A DNA stretch of 8,375 bases from Betaproteobacteria bacterium HGW-Betaproteobacteria-20. GTDB taxonomy: Bacteria > Pseudomonadota > Gammaproteobacteria > Burkholderiales > Methylophilaceae. The stretch covers positions 1-8,375 of the forward strand of contig PHCL01000039.1 of the NCBI GenBank assembly GCA_002842195.1, read 5' to 3'. The position numbers and the translations under genes were made by a program. Positions within the stretch are counted from its first letter, which is position 1, and each line of letters opens with the position of its first letter. The notes under the pieces were generated by a model, which saw only the letters and a program-made list of their open reading frames with translations, searched no databases and was not told the DNA's origin. Positions 1 to 4,551 of the stretch are shown here, in pieces.

Positions 1-155
1 ATTACACGTGGTTGTGGATAAGGATAATCACCAATGTCTATTCGACCATAAAAGCCAGGTTGGCCTATGCTGACTGAAACGCCTACGTCGGCGGCGAATG
101 CTGACTCAGTAAAAGCCAGTGTTGCCAATGTTGCCGCTATAAGAAAATTCTTCAT
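1..155 (-). CDS. Small exported protein of unknown function (N-terminal part only)
   Basis: The reading frame begins at an ATG at 155-153 and runs off the left edge of the window after 51 codons. The first 21 or so residues (MKNFLIAATLATLAFTESAFA) form a classic Sec signal peptide: a Lys near the start, a hydrophobic core, and an AFA-A cleavage motif. The mature part starts ADVGVSVSIGQPGFYGRIDI and then becomes rich in Tyr and Pro. I recognise this as the start of a family of small periplasmic or secreted hypothetical proteins common in Betaproteobacteria, whose role is unknown to me. A good ribosome binding site (AGGAG, 7-8 bases before the ATG) fixes the start. No function is assigned. The C-terminus is outside the window, so total length cannot be judged. 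Confidence 0.85.
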   Translation of the reverse strand, partial: MKNFLIAATLATLAFTESAFAADVGVSVSIGQPGFYGRIDIGDYPYPQPRV

Positions 156-243
156 ATTAAATCTCCTGCTTAAAAGTATTTATCGTGAACAAGCCGTAAG
201 CTGGGTTGAAACTAAGTATTCTTGCAACCACAGCAATTAAACT

Positions 244-276
244 CCAAGTGTAAACCCCAAGTGTAAACCCCAAGTG
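244..276. repeat. 13-bp tandem repeat, about 2.5 copies
   Basis: The unit CCAAGTGTAAACC occurs at 244-256 and 257-269. A third, partial copy (CCAAGTG) at 270-276 runs directly into the left arm of a hairpin. The two full copies are identical. The repeat lies in the 253-bp stretch between the exported-protein gene and the yqjK-like gene, upstream of the former. It could be a set of protein-binding half-sites or a replication-slippage product; nothing distinguishes these. Confidence 0.8.
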
Positions 277-300
277 CCAATATACACTAATGGCACTTGG
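270..300. other. Perfect 10-bp inverted repeat (hairpin)
   Basis: CCAAGTGCCA (270-279) and TGGCACTTGG (291-300) are perfect reverse complements separated by an 11-base AT-rich loop. The hairpin lies downstream of the yqjK-like gene in its direction of transcription, so it could help end that transcript. However, no T-run follows it on the minus strand, so it is not a canonical intrinsic terminator. The left arm is the last copy of the adjacent 13-bp repeat, so an operator role is equally possible. Confidence 0.65.
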
Positions 301-337
301 CAAGGTTAATGCAATTAGCATTAGACTTGCCATCAGG

Positions 338-365
338 TTTAATTGCGATAAATTTAATTACGATA
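338..365. repeat. 15-bp-spaced direct repeat TTTAATTRCGATA
   Basis: TTTAATTGCGATA (338-350) and TTTAATTACGATA (353-365) differ at one position and start 15 bp apart. Just to the left is a short inverted repeat, TAATGC-AATTA-GCATTA (307-323). These sit in the same AT-rich intergenic stretch and may be regulatory for the minus-strand exported-protein gene, or may be neutral. The rest of 156-408 shows nothing else I can name. Confidence 0.55.
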
Positions 366-408
366 GGTACTTAATAACAGGCACTTTGCATTATGGATAT
401 ATTTTCTC

Positions 409-699
409 TCAGGCTAAAAATTTTCTACGCAGTTTGTGCGTAATTCGCCAAGTTACCCAGCCTCGACTCAGCCATTTTCTAATATGGCGAGGTCGTAATA
501 TTGCCAACAAAGCTGCGCTGCCACCAGTCAGCCAGATTGGATGATTTTGCACATATCTCAACACACCTAATCCTTGATCAACCACACCCAATGGTTTGTG
601 CATCGTATCCGCAATTTGTGCAAGCACAATCCTTTGATTAGCGGATTCAGCGATTAAGTGTTTACGGCGTTGTGCTAGTTTTAATAATTTTTTGTTCAT
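409..699 (-). CDS. yqjK: YqjK-like protein
   Basis: A 96-residue basic protein. The N-terminal half (KKLLKLAQRRKHLIAESANQ) is the Arg/Lys-rich helix typical of the YqjK-like family. It is followed by a segment around residues 50-70 with a hydrophobic stretch (IWLTGGSAALLAIL), then RPRHIRKW and a basic tail. In enterobacteria yqjK follows yqjD and yqjE; here it follows the DUF883 gene, in the same order and strand, with 157 bp between them and no yqjE. The ATG at 699-697 has no convincing ribosome binding site, but a plausible sigma-70 promoter lies just upstream. Function in the family is not established; inner-membrane association is inferred from the hydrophobic stretch. Family assignment is by remembered pattern. 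Confidence 0.8.
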   Translation of the reverse strand: MNKKLLKLAQRRKHLIAESANQRIVLAQIADTMHKPLGVVDQGLGVLRYVQNHPIWLTGGSAALLAILRPRHIRKWLSRGWVTWRITHKLRRKFLA

Positions 700-750
700 G
701 TCAGGCGTTATCAGTGTGGATGAAAGTCAGCCGAGCAAAAATTAACGAAA

Positions 751-778
751 ATTATAATTGATAAAAACTGAAAGTAAA
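751..778 (-). promoter_or_regulatory. Candidate sigma-70 promoter for the yqjK-like gene
   Basis: Read on the minus strand, a perfect -10 hexamer TATAAT (756-751) is preceded after 16 bp by TTTACT (778-773), a 4/6 match to the -35 consensus. Transcription would begin near 744, giving a leader of about 45 bases to the ATG at 699. This fits a gene separated from its upstream neighbour by a 157-bp gap. It is a visual match only, in AT-rich DNA, and a second TTTACT lies 5 bp further upstream. Confidence 0.45.
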
Positions 779-795
779 GTAAAGCCAACCCCCCA

Positions 796-810
796 GAGTG
801 CCTGGCACTC
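796..810. other. Compact inverted repeat downstream of the DUF883 gene
   Basis: GAGTGCCTGGCACTC (796-810) is a near-perfect palindrome: GAGTGCC and GGCACTC around a single base, able to form a 5-bp stem with a 5-base loop. It lies about 47 bp past the stop of the DUF883 gene in the direction of transcription. On the minus strand it is followed by a run of G rather than T, so it is not a textbook intrinsic terminator. It may still protect or end the transcript. Confidence 0.4.
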
Positions 811-856
811 AAAGGCGTTAGCTGAATGAAACTAGCCGAGTCAAGCCGGTGCTCAG

Positions 857-1171
857 TTAGCGTCGACCAATAAGCAAACCAACTACCAAGCCCACACCAG
901 CCGCGAAGCCAATGGCTCTCCATGGATTTTCGTGCACGTAAACATCGGTAACGTCGGCAGCTTTTTTGGCGTTGGCAATGACGGCCACCTGCGCGTTTGC
1001 AATGCCGGCTTTTGCAACCTGAAGTGATTTTTCAGCTTTCGCCCTCACTTCATTGAGCTTCTCACCACCTTGGCTAGCCGTTGCTTTGAGTAACGCTTCG
1101 GCGTCAGCTACGACCACTTTGAAGTCTTTGATCAACTCTTCTTTGTTCGCTCTATTTGATAATACTTCCAT
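857..1171 (-). CDS. DUF883 / ElaB-YqjD family tail-anchored protein
   Basis: A 104-residue protein with the family layout. A charged, Ala-rich amphipathic helical N-terminal region (about residues 8-75, probably coiled coil) is followed by the conserved ENPW motif at 81-84 (HENPWRAIGFAAGVGLVVGL) and a single C-terminal membrane helix (about 86-101) ending in GRR. E. coli relatives ElaB and YqjD are inner-membrane proteins that associate with ribosomes in stationary phase; whether this one does is inference. The start is secure: AAAGGAG lies 7 bases before the ATG at 1171-1169. The gene is 65 bp downstream of the periplasmic beta-sandwich gene and upstream of the yqjK-like gene, but the usual partner yqjE is absent. 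Confidence 0.9.
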   Translation of the reverse strand: MEVLSNRANKEELIKDFKVVVADAEALLKATASQGGEKLNEVRAKAEKSLQVAKAGIANAQVAVIANAKKAADVTDVYVHENPWRAIGFAAGVGLVVGLLIGRR

Positions 1172-1200
1172 GGTATTTCTCCTTTTATTGATATTTTTTT

Positions 1201-1228
1201 ACTTACGTACTGCTACTTACGCACTGCC
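1201..1228 (-). repeat. 14-bp direct repeat ahead of the DUF883 gene
   Basis: ACTTACGTACTGCT (1201-1214) and ACTTACGCACTGCC (1215-1228) are adjacent copies matching at 12 of 14 positions. Read on the minus strand they present two TRCGTAAGT words 14 bp apart, about 35-55 bp upstream of the DUF883 start codon. That position suits an activator-binding site. The ACGTAAG core also occurs in the regions ahead of the histidine kinase and adaptor genes. A role is inference. Confidence 0.5.
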
Positions 1229-1236
1229 AATAGTGG

Positions 1237-1689
1237 TTATTCCAAAAGGCTTTCTATTTCAGACTGATCCAAAATGGGCCACCAAAACACAATTTTTTTA
1301 TGCTTTTTACTTTGAATATGCACCCATTGGCGTTTTGAATCACCGTTATGTTCAGCAATAACCAAATACTTGCCTTGTGGCAGATTCGCAAACAAATACG
1401 GCCCATCACTAACCACATCAAGCACTATATTTCCATGTGCGTCTTGGAGTTGGACTTTAACATCGGCTAAAAATTCCTCTTTTTGCTTTAGTTTTTGCAC
1501 AAAAGCAATTTCTAACGGGTAGTCTTTAGCGACGCCTTTCATCATTTCGGCTTCAGATTCGCCAATGCCACCAGAAACATAAGTGATATTGCCCACCATT
1601 TCAGTATCAGGCATTGCTTCTTCAGCTAACACGCTTGTTGGTAGTAATAAAACCATTGTCACTGCCATCACTAAGTTTATAATTTTCAT
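1237..1689 (-). CDS. Periplasmic carboxypeptidase-regulatory-like domain protein
   Basis: A 150-residue protein with a signal peptide (residues 1-22, hydrophobic core VMAVTMVLLLP, cleavage after SVLA). The mature protein contains ITYVSGGIGESEAEMM (35-50), then an alternating-strand region LADVKVQLQDAHGNIVLD (74-91), VSDGPYLFANLPQGKYLVIA (93-112) and IVFWW (133-137). The 'G-x-hydrophobic-F-x-x-L-P-x-G-x-Y' pattern is the hallmark of the transthyretin-like beta-sandwich found in carboxypeptidase regulatory-like domains, here used as a stand-alone periplasmic module. It probably binds something in the envelope; no catalytic residues are evident. A modest AGGA ribosome site precedes the ATG at 1689-1687. 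The next gene downstream (DUF883) is 65 bp away, so co-transcription is possible but not shown. Confidence 0.75.
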   Translation of the reverse strand: MKIINLVMAVTMVLLLPTSVLAEEAMPDTEMVGNITYVSGGIGESEAEMMKGVAKDYPLEIAFVQKLKQKEEFLADVKVQLQDAHGNIVLDVVSDGPYLFANLPQGKYLVIAEHNGDSKRQWVHIQSKKHKKIVFWWPILDQSEIESLLE

Positions 1690-1756
1690 GATAATTCCTA
1701 ATATATTTTAATTAATCAACGCTTAAATTTATTATTTAGTAGCGCGGTTTCAATTA

Positions 1757-1911
1757 TTAAGTGCAACGCTTGGAGGCTTCTGCTTTTGGTAGTTTAACCC
1801 CAGGCAAACCACACTTTAAGTTGGCTGCGGCTTTAGTCGCATCTACGCTACCAGACAGTAAAACAGCGCGCTAAAATGAAGCGTTGGAAATTTCACGCCT
1901 GTAAAAATCAC
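1757..1911 (-). pseudogene. Remnant of a small secreted protein with a frameshift
   Basis: Two overlapping minus-strand frames each look like half of one small exported protein. The upstream frame starts at GTG 1911-1909 (AAGGA six bases before) and reads VIFTGVKFPTLHFSA, a signal-peptide-like start, then closes at a TAG. The other frame, entered around 1865-1870, reads AVLLSGSVDA then TKAAANLKCGLPGVKLPKAE and ends ASKRCT at the TAA at 1759-1757; it has no usable start codon of its own. Joining them by one missing base gives a well-formed signal peptide (core AAVLLSG, cleavage SVDA-T) and a short mature peptide with two Cys (residues 20 and 36 of the downstream frame). I do not recognise the family. 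The alternative is that neither frame is expressed. A second strong Shine-Dalgarno word (AAGGAGA, 1949-1943) lies further upstream with no start codon in place. Confidence 0.4.
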
Positions 1912-1984
1912 CTTTTTTCCTTATTTTTTTTGACTATCTTTGTCTCCTTATGTATTAAATAATGCTTTAACTAATTCTAATGGA

Positions 1985-2380
1985 CTAAGCCATCGTATAT
2001 TCAGGAGTAATTGGCCGAATAATCAGTCGCAGGCAGTGCCTGCCGAAATCTTCTATCTCATTAAAAAATAGTGCACAGGCAATAGGCACACCGCCTACGC
2101 CAACCAACTCAAACTGATAGCCAATATGCGATAAAAAACGTAAATTAGGATTGATTATTCCACCCTGTACCAGTGCAATTTCCGCAAGCTGAGGAAAAAG
2201 TGCAGAGACATGCTGCCAAGTCAATTTGTTCGGCCGGCAATCCAGTAATTTTGCAGCCGCTCTATTGCATTCACGGATAGTGCCATTGTCGTAAAGTGTT
2301 AGCACGGCCATATTTTCTTCGCTGGGACAAACACCGCGCCTAACAGCGCTTTCAATGTTGACAATTTGTGTCGTTTTCAT
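1985..2380 (-). CDS. Stand-alone PAS-domain protein
   Basis: A single-domain PAS protein of 131 residues. Its core begins at MAVLTLYDNGTIRECNRAAA (24-43), the PAS A-beta/B-beta signature with the conserved Asn (N39), then KLLDCRP and LTWQHVSALFP, and closes with the strands RFLSHIGYQFELVGV, VPIACALFFNEI and RHCLRLIIRPI. No kinase, cyclase or HTH output is attached, so it must act through a partner or as a small ligand sensor; the ligand is unknown. I place the start at ATG 2380-2378 rather than at the ATG two codons upstream (2386-2384). GGAG lies 8 bases from the former but only 2 from the latter, and the chosen ATG overlaps the stop of the upstream small ORF as ATGA, typical of translational coupling. 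The gene diverges from the sensor kinase about 660 bp away. Confidence 0.8.
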   Translation of the reverse strand: MKTTQIVNIESAVRRGVCPSEENMAVLTLYDNGTIRECNRAAAKLLDCRPNKLTWQHVSALFPQLAEIALVQGGIINPNLRFLSHIGYQFELVGVGGVPIACALFFNEIEDFGRHCLRLIIRPITPEYTMA

Positions 2381-2481
2381 TTGCATATCTCCGCTTTAGT
2401 GGTCGGCCAGTTTTCCATTCCACGGCCTGGTTTAAATTCACGCGCCTTTCCTTTTTTAACAAGCACATACAACCACATCAC
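2377..2481 (-). CDS. Possible small membrane-type protein coupled to the PAS gene
   Basis: A 34-codon ORF from GTG 2481-2479 (AGGA 9 bases before; ATG 2478 is an alternative) to a TGA that overlaps the PAS start as ATGA. It reads VMWLYVLVKKGKAREF, then KPGRGMENWPTTKAEICK. That is a short hydrophobic stretch followed at once by a cluster of Lys/Arg and a polar tail, the layout of very small membrane proteins such as CcoQ-like subunits, though I cannot claim that family. The same frame is open further upstream except for one TAA (2502-2500). Before that stop a TTG at 2532 would give MKLTLKHKKL, and TVGIL lies between the stop and the GTG. The real gene may therefore be longer and interrupted by a nonsense mutation. 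Evidence is the overlap, the composition and the frame; expression is unproven. Confidence 0.4.
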   Translation of the reverse strand: MMWLYVLVKKGKAREFKPGRGMENWPTTKAEICK

Positions 2482-2561
2482 AACCAGAATTCCTACCGTT
2501 TAAAGCTTTTTATGTTTTAGTGTTAGTTTCAATCTCCGTCTTAATCTTAGATTTAATACTA

Positions 2562-2580
2562 ATAAACCAGCATGGTATTA
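2562..2580. promoter_or_regulatory. Imperfect inverted repeat with AAACCA half-site
   Basis: ATAAACCAGCATGGTATTA contains ACCA-GCA-TGGT, with partly matching AT flanks (TAAACCA against TGGTATTA). From memory, StyR/TodT-type regulators bind 16-bp palindromes built on AAACCA...TGGTTT, and the regulator at 4552-5169 belongs to the same broad FixJ-like class. This site could therefore be an operator in the divergent region. The spacing differs from the remembered sites and the match is by eye. Confidence 0.25.
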
Positions 2581-2593
2581 CTTATGTTTATCT

Positions 2594-2635
2594 AGGTAAC
2601 TGCATCAAGACAACTATATCAAGGTAACTACACAT
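2594..2635. repeat. Three 14-bp iterons
   Basis: AGGTAACTGCATCA (2594-2607), AGACAACTATATCA (2608-2621) and AGGTAACTACACAT (2622-2635) are adjacent, in phase, and share the frame AGRYAACTRYAYMW. They lie between the divergent PAS and kinase genes, just before the GC-rich island. Head-to-tail repeats of this size usually mark cooperative binding of a regulator or a degenerate repeat; no replication gene is near, so I do not read them as an origin. Confidence 0.6.
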
Positions 2636-2655
2636 GCACCCCCACTGAGTACAGC

Positions 2656-2740
2656 AAAAAAAGCCGACGGCAACAAGTCTGGGGAGATGACTGCCACGCA
2701 ACGCCACGAAGGCATGCCGCCGACGCTTGTAATTTACCGG
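2656..2740. other. GC-rich, hairpin-forming island (candidate structured RNA)
   Basis: Within an AT-rich intergenic region this stretch is GC-rich and capable of folding. A bulged hairpin pairs GGC (2669-2671) and AGTC (2676-2679) with GACT (2689-2692) and GCC (2693-2695) around the loop TGGGGAGAT. ACAAG (2673-2677) can alternatively pair with CTTGT further right (2726-2730), and GGCATGCC (2711-2718) is self-complementary. An A7 run (2656-2662) lies on its left, so on the minus strand the hairpin is followed by GTCGGC and T7, somewhat like a terminator. On the plus strand, GGCAA ... ACGCAACGCC faintly recalls the c-di-GMP-I riboswitch core (GGCAAA ... ACGCAAAGCC), but the remaining conserved parts are not evident. 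No coding frame is convincing. Confidence 0.35.
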
Positions 2741-2767
2741 ACCAAACTCCTCATGTAAATGCGTGTA

Positions 2768-2791
2768 AACACGTAAGGGCTAGCCCTTATA
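2768..2791. promoter_or_regulatory. 16-bp palindromic operator candidate ahead of the sensor kinase
   Basis: TAAGGGCTAGCCCTTA (2774-2789) is a perfect palindrome. Its left side extends into AACACGTAAGG (2768-2778), and its right arm read on the minus strand extends into TATAAGGGCTA (2791-2781). Both 11-bp words recur exactly in the gap before the adaptor gene (5253-5273). The FixJ/NarL-type regulator encoded by the second gene of this transcription unit is the natural candidate protein, since such regulators commonly bind as dimers to palindromes of this size. The kinase start codon is about 250 bp downstream. The site is seen; the binding partner is inferred. Confidence 0.5.
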
Positions 2792-2827
2792 TACATATGT
2801 TTTAGGCAAGGCTTCAATGTAGCATGG

Positions 2828-2869
2828 CTGAGAGCCGCTCTGATAGCGCCTCTCAGGGCAGTGTTTTTT
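2828..2869 (+). terminator. Intrinsic-terminator-like hairpin with T-run
   Basis: CTGAGAG (2828-2834) pairs with CTCTCAG (2850-2856). Inside, after a C-C mismatch, CGCT (2836-2839) pairs with AGCG (2845-2848) around the loop CTGAT. Six T (2864-2869) follow after a 7-base spacer. The spacer is longer than in a model terminator, which lowers confidence. No plus-strand gene precedes it in the window, so it would end either a small RNA starting around 2640-2800 or a leader transcript of the kinase gene, where it could act as an attenuator. Confidence 0.45.
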
Positions 2870-3041
2870 CCTCGTAGGTTTTAAGGGGTTTTTTGTAAGT
2901 GTTGAATTGTATTATTTAAGGTTATTTGGGTTAAATTTTTTAGGGTCAGGTTATTTAACAGTTCCTGCAGATTGATAGACAATGACTTTCTTTTTAACTA
3001 GACTGCTCTCTCGTGGTTTTTAATGCGTTGGTAAGGTTATT
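2870..3041 (+). promoter_or_regulatory. AT-rich leader of the sensor kinase gene
   Basis: This 172-bp stretch between the terminator-like hairpin and the kinase holds three copies of GGTTATTT (2920-2927, 2949-2956, 3035-3042), the last overlapping the kinase ribosome site and TTG start. A three-codon mini-ORF ATG-CGT-TGG-TAA (3023-3034) ends inside the AAGG ribosome site. TTGATA (about 2971) is a possible -35 element, but no good -10 follows at the right distance, so I do not call a core promoter. Confidence 0.3.
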
Positions 3042-4538
3042 TTGGCTAATCCACTTGAAAGTTTAAGTTTTCTGGCATTGTTTGATGCATCCGCTGATGC
3101 CATGCTGCTGGTGGACCATACCGGGCATGTTGTTCGGGCCAACCATTCTGCACAACAATTATTAGAATATGCTGAAGGGGAAATATGCGGTCTGCTTGTT
3201 GAAGCGCTTATGCCAGTAAGATTTCGCGAACACCATTACCAATACCGCGATACCTTTTTCAAAAATGCTGAAAAACGTTCGATGGCTAACGGCAGAGAAC
3301 TTTTTGCACTCAGTAAAAGCGGCAAAGAACTAGCGGTGAATATTGGCCTCAGCCCAATCAAAACGTCAAAACAAGATTACATTCTGATTACCTTCTATGT
3401 GGCCGATAAGCGTCGTGTGGCGGAACGGGCGTTGCGTGCTAGCGAAGAAAGATTACGTCTGGCAAAGCAGGCAGCAAACCTAGGTGTTTTTGACTATGAC
3501 ATCAGGCGTGGCATTGTACATCGGGATAGTCGTACGTATGAAATATGGGGAGGGAGCTCCGGAAAATCAGTGCCTTATGCGCTGGCTATGGAGGCAGTTC
3601 ACCCGGAAGATATTGCAACAAAACAAGCTGCTTTTGAACTGGCGTCTGACCCTGCTGGCAATGGTGAATATAAAACCGAGTATCGCATTTTCAATCCCGC
3701 TGATGGCATAGAACGCTGGGTTGCCGTTGTTGGGCGTATGCACTTTGAGAATGGACAGGCCGTCAGGCTCGTTGGAATTGTACAAGATGTCACCGAACAC
3801 AAACTATTAGAAAAAACACTTCAGGCACAGCGCGCTGAAACTGAGTCTGTTTTTAAACAGCAAATAGCAGCACAAGCCGCTTCGGCTATCGCACATGAGC
3901 TTAATCAGCCACTGGCGGCTATTTCGGCTTATAGTGAAGTGGCTTTGCACGCCTTGAATGACGTTAACGCCGACCCAAGTAAATTAAAGCGCGCACTTGA
4001 AGGCTGTGTGGCGCAGGTGCAGCGTGCAGGCACTAGTTTGCACGAGTTGCTGGCTTTTCTACAGCAGGGGGAAGTTGTCACCGAGCGATTTGATTTGAAT
4101 GATCTTGTAACGACTGCGCTGAAGATTGCAAAAGATGATGGTTACAAAGAGTTCTATACAATACTTGAATTAGAAAAAAATATGCCAGCTGTTTTGGCTA
4201 ATCGAATTCAAATACAAAAGGTGCTAGTTAATTTGCTAAGAAACGCCGTTGAAGCCATGCGTGGCACGGCTGTGCCAACTTCTGCAATTAGTGTGACGGT
4301 ACGCACTAACAAAGAGATGAGCATGGGGCATGTGACGGTGAAGGATAGCGGGCCGGGCATTAACCAAAATCTGGCTAAACGCATATTTGAACCTTTTTTT
4401 ACCTCCAAGCCTACCGGTATTGGCATGGGGCTTGCCATTAGCCGCGCACTGGTTGAAGCTAACGGCGGGCAACTCTGGCTGGAGCCGGATACCAGGACCG
4501 GCGCCACTTTTCACTTTACATTACCATTTGCAGCATGA
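3042..4538 (+). CDS. Soluble PAS-PAS sensor histidine kinase
   Basis: This 498-residue kinase has no membrane segment, so it should sense a cytoplasmic signal. The first PAS domain covers about residues 8-125 (FDASADAMLLVDHTGHVVRA, then GRELFALSKSGKELAVNIGL). The second covers about 132-255 (ASEERLRLAKQAANLGVFDY, VHPED, FENGQAVRLVGIVQDVTEH). The dimerisation/phosphoacceptor region carries IAHELNQPLAAISAY with H285. The ATPase domain shows the N-box NLLRNAVEAM (N401), G1 DSGPGI (435-440), the F-box IFEPFFTSK and G2 GIGMGLAISR (459-468). The HELNQPL box places it in the FixL/TodS/DctB-like group. At the position I align with the FixL heme-ligand His, PAS1 has R79, so oxygen sensing by that mechanism is unlikely. 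It starts at TTG 3042-3044: an in-frame TAA at 3021 rules out anything longer, and AAGG lies 5 bases upstream. The partner regulator follows after 13 bp. Confidence 0.93.
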   Translation: MANPLESLSFLALFDASADAMLLVDHTGHVVRANHSAQQLLEYAEGEICGLLVEALMPVRFREHHYQYRDTFFKNAEKRSMANGRELFALSKSGKELAVNIGLSPIKTSKQDYILITFYVADKRRVAERALRASEERLRLAKQAANLGVFDYDIRRGIVHRDSRTYEIWGGSSGKSVPYALAMEAVHPEDIATKQAAFELASDPAGNGEYKTEYRIFNPADGIERWVAVVGRMHFENGQAVRLVGIVQDVTEHKLLEKTLQAQRAETESVFKQQIAAQAASAIAHELNQPLAAISAYSEVALHALNDVNADPSKLKRALEGCVAQVQRAGTSLHELLAFLQQGEVVTERFDLNDLVTTALKIAKDDGYKEFYTILELEKNMPAVLANRIQIQKVLVNLLRNAVEAMRGTAVPTSAISVTVRTNKEMSMGHVTVKDSGPGINQNLAKRIFEPFFTSKPTGIGMGLAISRALVEANGGQLWLEPDTRTGATFHFTLPFAA

Positions 4539-4551
4539 GGCCATCTATAGT

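Noticed and set aside
290..544. Plus-strand ORF of 84 codons
   Set aside because: It begins inside the right arm of the hairpin, has no ribosome site, and is antisense to the well-supported yqjK-like gene.
711..923. Minus-strand ORF in the position where yqjE would be expected
   Set aside because: Its composition does not match YqjE, it overlaps the end of the DUF883 gene in another frame, and it reads through the hairpin and promoter candidate.
1690..1756. Sigma-70 promoter for the 1237-1689 gene from TTGATT/TATATT
   Set aside because: The spacing between the hexamers is far too short, and the -10 candidate almost abuts the ribosome site.
2594..2635. Plasmid or replication-origin iterons
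   Set aside because: No rep gene, no DnaA-box cluster and no partition genes; surroundings are ordinary chromosomal genes.
2614..2715. Minus-strand ORF of 33 codons (starts MPSWRCVAVISPDLL) across the GC-rich island
   Set aside because: No ribosome binding site, no recognisable family, and it overlaps the hairpin and iterons; more likely a by-product of the GC-rich structure.
2656..2740. Calling the island a c-di-GMP-I or cobalamin riboswitch outright
   Set aside because: Only fragments of either consensus are visible; the full conserved cores and helices are not, and the downstream gene is not a typical target.
2774..2789. Perfect palindrome as a transposon end or site-specific recombination site
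   Set aside because: No recombinase or transposase is present, and the same words recur in another promoter region, which favours an operator.
4208..4514. Overlapping minus-strand ORFs under the kinase ATPase domain
   Set aside because: Shadows of the conserved N, G1, F and G2 boxes; no ribosome sites.
4387..4551. N-terminal extension of the response regulator back into the kinase gene
   Set aside because: The frame is open there, but the extension does not resemble a receiver and overlaps the kinase catalytic core; receiver homology begins just after the ATG at 4552.
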